The notes below the pieces were generated by a model. The model made no database searches. It had not been told where the DNA came from and saw only the letters and a list, made by a program, of their open reading frames with translations. DNA of 64,000 bases from Psychromarinibacter sp048262455 (GTDB taxonomy: Bacteria; Pseudomonadota; Alphaproteobacteria; Rhodobacterales; Rhodobacteraceae): contig JBLXFD010000012.1 of NCBI GenBank assembly GCA_048262455.1, positions 1-64,000 of the forward strand, given 5' to 3'. The translations under genes and the position numbers were made by a program. This document shows, in pieces, positions 1-7,478 of the stretch (positions within the stretch are counted from its first letter, which is position 1; the number at the start of each line of letters is the position of its first letter).

Positions 1-16
1 GGCCCTGCGGGCCAAT

Positions 17-64
17 GCGCCATGGCACGCGCCAGCTATATGGTGAGCGCGCGTGCCATGGCGC
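17..64. repeat. Perfect 15-bp inverted repeat
   Basis: The arms at 17-31 (GCGCCATGGCACGCG) and 50-64 are exact reverse complements separated by 18 bases. The stop codon of the truncated MarR gene lies in the loop. There is no T-run on either side, so it is not a standard terminator. It may be a recombination scar or the end of a repeat element that continues outside the window. Confidence 0.7.
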
Positions 65-215
65 TCGGCACCCAGCCATTGGCCGGGTTTTGCGCCGCCA
101 CGTGGCCGGCTTTTGCACCGCCGTTGACACGCTGGGACATCTCGGGATTGTCCTGAAGCAGGCGCAGCACTCGAAAATGCGTGTCTTCCTGAAGCTTGCT
201 GCGCCGGCTGGTCAT
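36..215 (-). pseudogene. Truncated EPS-associated MarR-family regulator
   Basis: The first 29 residues (MTSRRSKLQEDTHFRVLRLL and the following QDNPEMSQR) match the start of the MarR-family regulators associated with exopolysaccharide clusters, which normally continue into a winged helix of about 100 residues. Here the similarity stops after QR. An unrelated tail of 30 residues follows, ending in TAG inside the loop of a 15-bp inverted repeat. The recognition helix is missing, so the product should not bind DNA normally. The neighbouring integrase and IS remnants suggest decay within an island. Family assignment is from memory of the N-terminal signature. Confidence 0.6.
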
Positions 216-526
216 TGCTCAGGCTGCCGCACAAGGTCTGCCTCGGGGCGCCTCGGGTAAATGCCACTCGTGCTGAAGAAACCGCTCCATCGTTCAGTTT
301 TGAGCACTAGCAGAGGCTGCACATGCACGCAAGTCTGAGAGGGGCGAGGGACCAGAGAAACTATCGACGAAATCCTGCCGAAGTGTTCGAGGCCCTACCA
401 ACGCTCCTTCGTGTTGTTGGTGGTGATGCTGGCAGGTATCGAGATACTCAACCTCCCGTTAGAGAGGTCGATTTCCGGAACGAATGATAGTCATCGGGAA
501 CGTGGACGTGAGGTGCCCCAAGATTC
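216..526. other. Island remnant without recognisable gene
   Basis: These 311 bases separate the MarR fragment from the IS3 fragment. Short open frames exist, such as one beginning near 323 on the plus strand, but none has a family signature or convincing ribosome binding site. The composition is AT-richer than the flanking chromosome. Apart from the possible IS end near 509-526, nothing definite is seen. Confidence 0.5.
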
Positions 527-703
527 CTAGACACCTGCCTTGTTCAGTTTCTGCTGTCTAATCGCATAGTCAACCGGCGACAGCATACCGCTGTTCGTGT
601 GCTTGCACTTTAGCTTGTAAAACAGCTCGATGTATTCGAACACGTCTCGCCGAGTGTCGTCGCGGTTTGGATATGTCCGTCGCCTGATCCGCTCCCGCTT
701 CAG
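527..703 (-). pseudogene. IS3-family transposase (OrfB) C-terminal remnant
   Basis: Fifty-eight codons read through to TAG and give the classic end of an IS3-family DDE transposase: KRERIRRRTYPNRDD, then RRDVFEYIELFY, then GMLSPVDYAIRQQKLN. The upstream catalytic core is absent, because the frame begins at the junction with the integrase remnant at about 701-703. The stretch just past the stop (about 509-526, TGAGGTGCCCCAAGATTC) looks like an IS3-type terminal inverted repeat, but no matching left end is present. It is a dead fragment. Base composition is AT-richer than the rest of the window. Confidence 0.8.
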
Positions 704-888
704 TACTCATCGAGCTTCTGAGCAGCCCTCTGCGAACGCGACGCGGCAATTGCAGCTTACCGAGTGCGCAATGAGTAACAGATCTTTGCCGCCGAAAAAC
801 GCCTCCCTAGATCGCTAGGGACCCTGCGTTCGAAGTAATAGATCCCTGTCTTGGTGAAGGAATAGGGGGCCGAAATGTCACCCGCCAT
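700..888 (-). pseudogene. Tyrosine recombinase (integrase) N-terminal remnant
   Basis: Starting at ATG 888, the reading frame gives an N-terminus typical of DUF6538-type phage/island integrases (YSFTKTGIYYFERRVPSDL ... KICYSLRTR). It is broken by an in-frame TAA at 757-759, continues in the same frame (AAIAASRSQRAAQKLDEY), and then ends exactly where the IS3 fragment begins. The arm-binding region is partly present. The core-binding and catalytic domains are absent. It lies 60 bases from the 3' end of tRNA-Thr and reads away from it, the usual placement of an island integrase. It was probably inactivated by IS insertion plus a nonsense mutation. Confidence 0.7.
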
Positions 889-948
889 GTCCTGCGGCTG
901 AGCTACCGCGTAAAATAACAAGTCTTATCAACAAGTCGGGCTGGAGAG

Positions 949-1024
949 TGGTGCCCCCACACGGACTCGAACCGCGGACCTACTGATTACAAATCAGTTG
1001 CTCTACCAGCTGAGCTATAGGGGC
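949..1024 (-). tRNA. tRNA-Thr (anticodon UGU)
   Basis: Read on the minus strand, the gene begins GCCCCTATAGCTCAG and ends with an encoded CCA. The 7-bp acceptor stem, D arm, anticodon stem ACTGA/TCAGT with loop TTTGTAA, and T arm with TTCGAGT all fold. The anticodon is TGT, which reads threonine ACA and wobble partners. Its 3' end faces the integrase remnant, so it is the likely attachment site of the decayed island. Confidence 0.96.
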
Positions 1025-1223
1025 ATCGCCGCACAGATAGGCAAATTGGCGCGGCGTGGCAAGATGCCAGGGGCGCCTGCGGGGCCCGTCGGCTTGACCC
1101 ACCGCCTTTCGCCGCCTAAGCGCGGGTTGGAGGAGGCGATGGCGTCGTCTCCGGTCCTGCCCCGATCCCGTCCCGGACGCCCGGACCCGTAGCGCCCTAA
1201 GGCGCAGCGCGAAGGAGCCTGAC

Positions 1224-2171
1224 ATGACCGATGCACCCGCAACCGCCCTTCACGCCCCGCGCCGGGCGCGGCAGGCGGGGCTGGCCGCGATGATCCTGGG
1301 GATGGCGCTGCTGCCGGTGGGCGACGCCATGTCCAAGCTGCTGACCACCGTCCTGCCCCCGGTCGACGTGGCCTTTGCCCGGATGGTCATGCAGGCGCTG
1401 TTCTTCCTGCCGATCGTGCTGATAATGCGGCGCCGGCTGGGCGGCGCGGTGCTGAGCTGGCCGGCGCTGCTGTCGGCGGCGCTGCTGGTGGTGATCGCGC
1501 TGTGCCTGATCACCTCGTTCTCGGTGATGCCCATCGCCACCGCCATCGCGATCTTCTTCGTCGAGCCGCTGCTGCTGACCCTGCTGGCCGGCCCGCTGCT
1601 GGGCGAGGTGCCGGGCCCGCGCCGCTATGCCGCCGTGGCGGTGGGGCTGGTGGGGGCGCTGATCGTGATCCGCCCGAATTTCGCTGTGTTCGGCCCCGTG
1701 GTGCTGCTGCCGCTGCTGGCGGCGCTGGCCTACGCGCTGAACATGATCGTGATGCGCCGCGCCACCGCCACGCGGTCTGCGCTGGGCTTCCAGATCGGGG
1801 TGTCCTTCTCGGCCGCCGGGCTGGCGGTGACGGGCCTTGCGCTGCTGTGGCTGCTGGGCCGGCCGCTGCCGCAGGTGGGGGCGCTGCCGGACTGGGCGCT
1901 GTGGCTTTTCGTGGCGGGCGGGGCGCTGGGGGCGCTGACCTTCCTTGCCATCACCTTCGCCTTCAAGGCCGCAGAGGCCAGCCTGCTGGCGCCGCTTCAG
2001 TACCTGGAGATCGTGGGCGCGGTGATCGTGGGCTACCTGGTGTTCCACGAACTGCCGGACGCGCCCACCTTCCTCGGCACCGGCATCATCCTGGCCTCCG
2101 GCATCTACGTCTTCCACCGAGAGCGAGTGGCAGAGGTGGAAGGCGCGGCGGCGCAGCCGGCCAAGCGCTGA
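1224..2171 (+). CDS. EamA-type (DMT) membrane permease
   Basis: The product is a 315-residue inner-membrane protein with about ten hydrophobic segments arranged as two EamA halves, the usual size for the drug/metabolite transporter superfamily. The second half contains FLAITFAFKAAEASLLAPLQ and a GxGIILASGIYVF ending typical of the family. The start ATG is preceded by a GAAGGAG ribosome binding site. The substrate cannot be deduced; relatives export amino acids, nucleotides or metabolites. It stands alone between the tRNA gene and the GntR-Ldh2 gene and shows no decay. Confidence 0.85.
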   Translation: MTDAPATALHAPRRARQAGLAAMILGMALLPVGDAMSKLLTTVLPPVDVAFARMVMQALFFLPIVLIMRRRLGGAVLSWPALLSAALLVVIALCLITSFSVMPIATAIAIFFVEPLLLTLLAGPLLGEVPGPRRYAAVAVGLVGALIVIRPNFAVFGPVVLLPLLAALAYALNMIVMRRATATRSALGFQIGVSFSAAGLAVTGLALLWLLGRPLPQVGALPDWALWLFVAGGALGALTFLAITFAFKAAEASLLAPLQYLEIVGAVIVGYLVFHELPDAPTFLGTGIILASGIYVFHRERVAEVEGAAAQPAKR

Positions 2172-2238
2172 AAACGGCTTGACGCAGGGGCCTCGGCCGT
2201 CGAAGTAAAAACAGGTAAAACTCCCCCTTGTGCGCGAT

Positions 2239-2253
2239 GGCATATGATATACC
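2239..2253. promoter_or_regulatory. Operator-like palindrome before the GntR fusion gene
   Basis: GGCATATGATATACC is a 15-bp palindrome with one mismatched pair (form GGYATATsATATRCC). It lies 24 bases upstream of the GTG start of the GntR-FCD fusion gene. FCD-type GntR regulators commonly bind short AT-rich palindromes at their own promoters, so this is a candidate autoregulatory site. No second copy was seen before dctP. Confidence 0.45.
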
Positions 2254-2277
2254 CTTCGCCGAGGGAGGAGACCTTAC

Positions 2278-4035
2278 GTGGACAAGACGGCGACCAAGGA
2301 ACCGCTGGAGCGGCAGAAACTGTCGGAACAGGCGCGCGAGGCGATTCGCGACCGGATCATCTCGGGCGAGTTCGAGATGGGCCGCAAGCTGCCCGAATCG
2401 GAGCTGGTGCGCCTGCTGGGCGTCAGCAAGAGCCCAATTCGCGAGGCGCTGCTGCAGCTGGAGCGCGAGGGCCTGATCGAGCTGTCGCCAAGCCGCACCA
2501 CGCGGGTCTTTTCCATGGGTCCCTCGGAGATCTCCGAGTTGGGCGAGCTGCGCCAGATCCTTGAAAGCGAGGCGCTGCGGCTGGCCTGCGCGCGCAACCC
2601 TGCCTCGCTGGGCCGCCGCATGGGCGAGATCGTCGAGTTGATGGAAGCCGCGCTGGGGCGGGGCGACACCGACGCCTACAAGCTGCTGGACTACGATTTC
2701 CACCGCGCGATCTTCGAGCACTGCGGCAACAGCTACGTCGAGAACAACTTTCGCATGCTGTCCTTCCGGGTGCAGGCGCTGCGCAACCGGCTGTCGCTGG
2801 ACCCGGCGCTGAACGAGAATTCGCTGAAGGAACATGGGCTGATGCGCGACGCGGTGCTGGCCGGCGATGCCGACCGCGCGCTGGCGCTGCTGAAGGCGCA
2901 TGTTTCCGACACCACCCGCAATTACCTTGGCGCCGTGTCCAAGCCACGCCCCGCAGAGCCGGAGCATCCGGCCGAACGGGTGGAGGCGGACGAGATGGAC
3001 CGTTTCGCCCGCCAGATCCTCGCCGCCGCGGGCACCGACGAGGCCACCGTGGCCGCGGTCTGCAAGGCGCTGATGCATGCCTCGCTGCTGGGGGTGGATA
3101 CCCACGGCTTCCGGCTGCTGCCACATTACCTGCGCGCCTTCGCCGGCGGCCGCATCAACCGCGCCCCGTCGCCGAAGGTAATCGGCGGCACCGGCGGGGC
3201 CTGCGTGCTGGATGGCGACGACGGCCACGGCGCGCGCGTCAGCTTCGCCGCGGTGGAGCACGCGGTGGAGCGGGCGCGCATCCACGGCATCGGCGCCGTG
3301 GCGATCCGCCGCTCGTCGCACTTCGGCGCCGCCGGGGCCTATGCCACGGAAATCGCCCGGCAGGGGATGATGGGCATCGCCTTCTGCAACTCGGACGCCT
3401 TCGTGCGGCTGCACGGCGGGGCGGAACGGTTCCACGGCACCAACCCCATCGCCGCCGCCGCGCCGGCGGAGGAGGGCGAGCCCTGGCTGCTGGACATGGC
3501 CACCAGTTCCATCCCCTTCAACCGCGTGCTGCTGAGCCGCAGCTTGGGCGTGCCGCTGCCCGCCGGCGTCGCCTCGGACGGGCAGGGGATCAACGTCAAC
3601 GACCCCCATGCCGTCGAGATGCTGGCGCCGCTGGGCGGGGTGCTTTTCGGCTACAAGGGCGCCGGGCTGGCGGGGCTGGCAGAGATCTTCTCCGCCGCCT
3701 TCTCGGACGCGCCGCTCAGCGCCGAACTGCTGCCCATGGGGGGCGAGGACATGGCCACCCCGCGCGGCCTTGGCGCCTTCGTGATGGCGCTGGACCCCGC
3801 CGGGTTCGGCGGCACCGGCCCGTTCCGCGCGCTGGTCAGCCGCTACCTTGAATCGATCCGCCGCTCCGGCGCCGCCGAGGGGGCGGAAGTCATGGCCCCC
3901 GGTGACCGCGAGTGGGCAGAGGCCGCCCGGCGCCGCGAGCTGGGGCTGAAGATCGACCAGACGACCCTGAAGGAGCTGGGGCAGTTCGCCGCGGACCTTC
4001 AGGTCGCGCCGCTGCGGGTCCGCCCGTCGGCATAG
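2278..4035 (+). CDS. GntR/FCD regulator fused to Ldh2-family dehydrogenase
   Basis: This 585-residue protein has two parts that are normally separate genes. Residues about 12-80 form a GntR winged helix (LSEQAREAIRDRIISGEF, then GVSKSPIREALLQLEREGLI). Residues about 90-215 form an all-helical FCD effector domain. After a Pro/Glu-rich linker, residues about 236-580 match the malate/L-lactate/diketogulonate (YiaK-like) NAD(P)H-dependent dehydrogenase family, with LLGVDTHGFRLLPHYLRAF and HFGAAGAYA around the expected catalytic His. The start is GTG 2278, seven bases after GAGGGAGGAG. The TRAP transporter genes follow directly, so the fusion probably both senses and oxidises or reduces the imported hydroxy- or keto-acid. 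The substrate is unknown. Confidence 0.8.
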   Translation: MDKTATKEPLERQKLSEQAREAIRDRIISGEFEMGRKLPESELVRLLGVSKSPIREALLQLEREGLIELSPSRTTRVFSMGPSEISELGELRQILESEALRLACARNPASLGRRMGEIVELMEAALGRGDTDAYKLLDYDFHRAIFEHCGNSYVENNFRMLSFRVQALRNRLSLDPALNENSLKEHGLMRDAVLAGDADRALALLKAHVSDTTRNYLGAVSKPRPAEPEHPAERVEADEMDRFARQILAAAGTDEATVAAVCKALMHASLLGVDTHGFRLLPHYLRAFAGGRINRAPSPKVIGGTGGACVLDGDDGHGARVSFAAVEHAVERARIHGIGAVAIRRSSHFGAAGAYATEIARQGMMGIAFCNSDAFVRLHGGAERFHGTNPIAAAAPAEEGEPWLLDMATSSIPFNRVLLSRSLGVPLPAGVASDGQGINVNDPHAVEMLAPLGGVLFGYKGAGLAGLAEIFSAAFSDAPLSAELLPMGGEDMATPRGLGAFVMALDPAGFGGTGPFRALVSRYLESIRRSGAAEGAEVMAPGDREWAEAARRRELGLKIDQTTLKELGQFAADLQVAPLRVRPSA

Positions 4036-4076
4036 AAGACAGAAGATCCACCATTCGGAAAAGGGAGGTTTATCCG

Positions 4077-5075
4077 ATGACCATCAACCTGAAACAGACC
4101 ACCATCCTGGCCGCCGCGGGCGCGATGGCCCTGGGCAGTGTCGCCGCTCCGGCGATGGCGCAGGACGCCGACAAGGTGCTGAAATTCGCCCACGTCTACG
4201 AGACCAGCGAGCCCTACCACACCTGCGCCGTTGCCGCGAGCGACGCGCTGAAAGAAGCCACCGACAACCGCTATGGCATCGAAGTCTTCCCGGCCTCCTC
4301 GCTGGGCAAGGAAGTCGACATCAACGAGGGCCTCGGCCTTGGCACCGTCGACATCATCTACACCGGCCAGCTGTTCGCCGGCCGCGCCTACGGCCCCATC
4401 GCCATCGGCGGCGCGCCCTACATGTTCCGCGACTACGATCACTGGGACCAGTTCCGCAACTCCGATCTCTTCAACGAGCTGAGCCAGGGCTACACCGACG
4501 CCACCGGCAACCACATCGTGGCGATGACCTACTACGGCAACCGCCACGTCACCTCGAACAAGCCGATCACCAAGCCCGAGGACATGCAGGGCCTGAAGAT
4601 CCGCGTGCCGAACGCGCCGCTCTACATGATGTTCCCCGAGGCCACCGGCGGCAACCCGACCCCGATCGCCTTCGCCGAGGTCTACCTGGCGCTGCAGCAG
4701 GGCACCGTCGACGCGCAGGAGAACCCGCTGCCGACGATCCAGGCCAAGAAGTTCTACGAGGTCCAGTCGAACATCAACCTGACCGGCCACATCACCGACG
4801 CGCTGCTGAGCATCGTCGGCGGGCCGACCTGGAACAGCATGGACGAGGCCGACCGCGATGCGCTGGTCACCGTGCTGCAGGACACCGCGGTCTGCGCCAC
4901 CGACAAGATCCGCGACGCCGAGGCCGAGCTGGCCGCATGGTTCGAGGAGCAGGGCGTGACCGTGAACGAGGTCGACCGCGGCCCCTTCATCGAAGCCGTG
5001 AAGAAGATGCACAACGGCGAGATGGCGACCTGGGACCAGGACATCTACGACCGTCTGCAGGCCATCGGCCAGTAA
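4077..5075 (+). CDS. dctP: TRAP transporter substrate-binding protein
   Basis: The 332-residue periplasmic receptor begins with a Sec signal peptide (cleavage after APAMAQ, about residue 25). The mature part opens with VLKFAHVYETSEPYH, as in DctP proteins. The conserved stretch GLKIRVPNAPLYM carries the arginine that pairs with a substrate carboxylate, so the ligand is very likely an organic acid. AAAGGGAGG precedes ATG 4077, 42 bases after the dehydrogenase fusion. A strong hairpin downstream probably raises receptor mRNA relative to the permease genes, as is common in TRAP operons. Confidence 0.93.
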   Translation: MTINLKQTTILAAAGAMALGSVAAPAMAQDADKVLKFAHVYETSEPYHTCAVAASDALKEATDNRYGIEVFPASSLGKEVDINEGLGLGTVDIIYTGQLFAGRAYGPIAIGGAPYMFRDYDHWDQFRNSDLFNELSQGYTDATGNHIVAMTYYGNRHVTSNKPITKPEDMQGLKIRVPNAPLYMMFPEATGGNPTPIAFAEVYLALQQGTVDAQENPLPTIQAKKFYEVQSNINLTGHITDALLSIVGGPTWNSMDEADRDALVTVLQDTAVCATDKIRDAEAELAAWFEEQGVTVNEVDRGPFIEAVKKMHNGEMATWDQDIYDRLQAIGQ

Positions 5076-5090
5076 AAGCGTGACAGACCC

Positions 5091-5124
5091 GGGCCGGCGG
5101 GGCATCTTTCCCGCCGGCCCTTTT
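5091..5124 (+). terminator. Intercistronic terminator between dctP and dctQ
   Basis: An 11-bp perfect stem (GGGCCGGCGGG / CCCGCCGGCCC, arms 5091-5101 and 5110-5120) with an eight-base loop is followed by TTTT. It sits 16 bases after the dctP stop and 27 bases before dctQ, so it should act as a partial terminator or 3'-protecting hairpin that favours receptor over permease synthesis. Confidence 0.75.
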
Positions 5125-5150
5125 GCCACCTTCATCCCAGGGAGCGCCCG

Positions 5151-5723
5151 ATGAGCGACGGACCCGAGGCACCGCCGCCGGTGGAAATGCCGGAGATCCA
5201 CTTCGAGGAACAGGAGATAGACCTGTCGGACCTGCAATGGGACGACAGCCTGGTTTTCCTGATCTTCTGGGTGCTGGCCTTCGTCGTCTTCCTGCAGTTC
5301 TTCACCCGCTACGTGCTGAACGACTCGCTTGGCTGGACCGAGGAGATCGCCCGCTTCCTGCTGATCGGCGTGACCTTCACCGGCTCGATCATGGCAACGC
5401 GCAAGAACAGCCACATCGCGGTGGAGTTTCTCTACCGCTGGGTGCCGCGCGGCATACGGCGGGTGGCGCAGGCGGCGCTGGACCTGATCGCCATCGGCTT
5501 TTTCGGCGTCATGACCGCGCTGACGGCGCAACTGGCGCAGCGGACCCAGCAGATGATGGTCTCCATCGATGTGCCCAAGTCCTACGTCTACTGGTTCGTC
5601 TGCGCCTGTTTCGTGGCGATGACGATCTACGCGCTGGTGAACGGTGCCCGGCACCTTCGCACCGGCACCTCCAAACTGATCGACCCGCATCTGCACGCCG
5701 AGGGCGTGCCCCGGATGGACTAG
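5151..5723 (+). CDS. dctQ: TRAP transporter small permease subunit
   Basis: The protein has 190 residues with four membrane segments after an acidic, 35-residue cytoplasmic N-terminus. The conserved DctQ feature FTRYVLNDSLGWTEEIARFL lies after the first segment and GSIMATRKNSHIAVEF follows the second. It forms the membrane complex with DctM and receives substrate from DctP. ATG 5151 has GGGAGC at the right distance. dctM starts 10 bases downstream. Confidence 0.92.
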   Translation: MSDGPEAPPPVEMPEIHFEEQEIDLSDLQWDDSLVFLIFWVLAFVVFLQFFTRYVLNDSLGWTEEIARFLLIGVTFTGSIMATRKNSHIAVEFLYRWVPRGIRRVAQAALDLIAIGFFGVMTALTAQLAQRTQQMMVSIDVPKSYVYWFVCACFVAMTIYALVNGARHLRTGTSKLIDPHLHAEGVPRMD

Positions 5724-5733
5724 GAGTTTCCCG

Positions 5734-7014
5734 GTGGAAATCGCTCTGCTCTTCATCGCCCTCTTCGGGCTGCTGATCTTCGGCGTGCCTGTGGCCATCG
5801 CGCTGGCCGGCTCGTCCCTGCTGTACATCCTGGTCAGCGACTCGGTGCCGCCCATGGTGGTGGCGCACCGGGTTATCAACGGGGTCGACAGCTTCCCGCT
5901 GCTGGCCGTGCCGTTCTTCATCCTCGCCGGCAACTTGATGAACACCGCCGGCATCACCGAGCGGATCTTCAACTTCGCGCTCAGCCTCGTGGGCTGGATG
6001 CGCGGCGGGCTGGGGCACGTCAACGTCGGCGCCTCGGTGATCTTCGCGGGCATGTCCGGCGCGGCGGTGGCCGACGCGGGCGGGCTGGGTGCGATCGAGA
6101 TCAAGGCAATGCGCGACGCCAAGTACGATTCCGAGTTCGCGGTGGGCATCACCGCCGCCTCCTCGACCATCGGGCCGATCATCCCGCCCTCGCTGCCCAT
6201 GGTGATCTACGGCGTGGTCGCCAGCGCCTCGATCGGCCAGCTTTTCGCGGCCGGCTTCCTGCCGGGCCTGGTGATGGCGCTGGCGCTGATGATCATGGTG
6301 GCGATCATGGCCCGCCGCCGCGGCTTCCCGCGCGATCAGGCCTTCCAATGGTCGATGCTGTTCAGCACCTTCCAGCGCGCCTTCCTGTCGCTGATGACCC
6401 CCGTCATCATCGTCGGCGGCATCCTGACGGGCGCCTTCACCCCCACCGAGGCCGCAGTGGCCGCCTGCGCCTGGGCGCTGTTCCTGGGCCTGATCGTCTA
6501 CCGCACCCTGAACGTGCGCCGCTTCCTGCGGGTCAGCTTCGACACGATCGAGACGACCTCGGTGGTGCTTCTGGTGGTGGGCGCGGCCTCGATCTTCGCC
6601 TGGATCCTCACCTCCAACCGGGTGCCGGAGACCGTGGCGGCGCTGTTGCTGAACGCCTCCGACCGGCCCTGGGTGATCCTGATCCTGATCAACCTGATCC
6701 TGCTGGTGGTGGGCTGCTTCATGGAAACCGTGGCGGCGATTACCATCATGGTGCCGGTGCTGCTGCCGGTGGCCGTGGCGATCGGGGTGGACCCGGTGCA
6801 CTTCGGCGTCATCATGGTGCTGAACCTGATGCTGGGCCTGCTGACCCCGCCGGTGGGCATGGTGCTTTACGTGCTGGCGCGGATCGCCAAGATCCCGTTC
6901 GAGCGCGCCGTGATCGGCACCGCGCCCTTCCTGGTGCCGCTGGTGCTGGTGCTGCTGCTGATCACCTACGTGCCGATCATCACCATGTGGCTGCCCACGA
7001 TGATCTACCGCTGA
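5734..7014 (+). CDS. dctM: TRAP transporter large permease subunit
   Basis: The 426-residue protein contains about twelve membrane segments of the ion-transporter superfamily. Family hallmarks are present: AGMSGAAVADAGGLGAIEIKAM and TAASSTIGPIIPPSLPMVIYG in the first half, GAFTPTEAAVAA in the middle, and LGLLTPPVGMVLYVLARI near the end. DctM carries the Na+-coupled transport path. The start is GTG 5734 behind AGGAG. The operon ends here; the next gene (dtd) is convergent. Confidence 0.94.
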   Translation: MEIALLFIALFGLLIFGVPVAIALAGSSLLYILVSDSVPPMVVAHRVINGVDSFPLLAVPFFILAGNLMNTAGITERIFNFALSLVGWMRGGLGHVNVGASVIFAGMSGAAVADAGGLGAIEIKAMRDAKYDSEFAVGITAASSTIGPIIPPSLPMVIYGVVASASIGQLFAAGFLPGLVMALALMIMVAIMARRRGFPRDQAFQWSMLFSTFQRAFLSLMTPVIIVGGILTGAFTPTEAAVAACAWALFLGLIVYRTLNVRRFLRVSFDTIETTSVVLLVVGAASIFAWILTSNRVPETVAALLLNASDRPWVILILINLILLVVGCFMETVAAITIMVPVLLPVAVAIGVDPVHFGVIMVLNLMLGLLTPPVGMVLYVLARIAKIPFERAVIGTAPFLVPLVLVLLLITYVPIITMWLPTMIYR

Positions 7015-7033
7015 TGCGATCGGACGCCGCCGC

Positions 7034-7477
7034 TCAGGCGGCGGTGTCCAGCCACAGCGTCACCGGCCCGTCGTTGACCAGCGAAACCTTCATGTCCGCG
7101 CCGAACCGCCCGGTGGCCACCGGCACGCCCTGCGCCTGCAGGCTGGCGGCGAAGCGCAGGTAAAGCGTCTCGCCCTCGGCCGGGGCGGCGGCGGCGGAAA
7201 AGCCGGGACGGTTCCCGCGAGAGGTGTCTCCCGCCAGGGTGAACTGGCTGATCACCAGCGCCGCGCCCTGCACGTCCAGCAGCGACAGGTTCATCTTCTC
7301 GGCCGCGTCGCGGAAGATCCGCAGCTTGGCCACCTTCGCGGCCAGCTTGTCGGCCTCGGCCTCGGTGTCGCCCTGCATCGCGCAGACCAGCACCATCACC
7401 CCCGGCCCGATCTCGCCCAGCACCGCGCCGCCTACCCGCACCGAGGCCTCGGACACCCGCTGCACCAGCGCGCGCAT
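7034..7477 (-). CDS. dtd: D-aminoacyl-tRNA deacylase
   Basis: This 147-residue cytosolic enzyme removes D-amino acids (and glycine mischarged on tRNA-Ala) from tRNAs. Both active-site signatures are present: the SQFTLAGDTSRGNRPGF stretch and a C-terminal NDGPVT in place of the common GPVT context with its cis Gly-Pro. It begins MRALVQRVSEASV, as is standard. It lies one base after the sugar kinase stop, so the two are co-transcribed. Confidence 0.95.
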   Translation of the reverse strand: MRALVQRVSEASVRVGGAVLGEIGPGVMVLVCAMQGDTEAEADKLAAKVAKLRIFRDAAEKMNLSLLDVQGAALVISQFTLAGDTSRGNRPGFSAAAAPAEGETLYLRFAASLQAQGVPVATGRFGADMKVSLVNDGPVTLWLDTAA

Positions 7478-7478
7478 G

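Noticed and set aside
630..818. Plus-strand 62-codon frame in the island remnant
   Set aside because: It is antisense to the integrase and IS3 fragments, which have clear family matches on the other strand.
1197..2243. Long minus-strand frame of 348 codons opposite the EamA gene
   Set aside because: It is rich in Arg, Gln and His without any motif and is a mirror of the GC-rich plus-strand gene, which has clear membrane helices.
3999..6200. 733-codon minus-strand frame opposite the TRAP genes
   Set aside because: The opposite strand encodes three well-matched TRAP genes. The frame has no start signal or family motif and is an effect of high GC.
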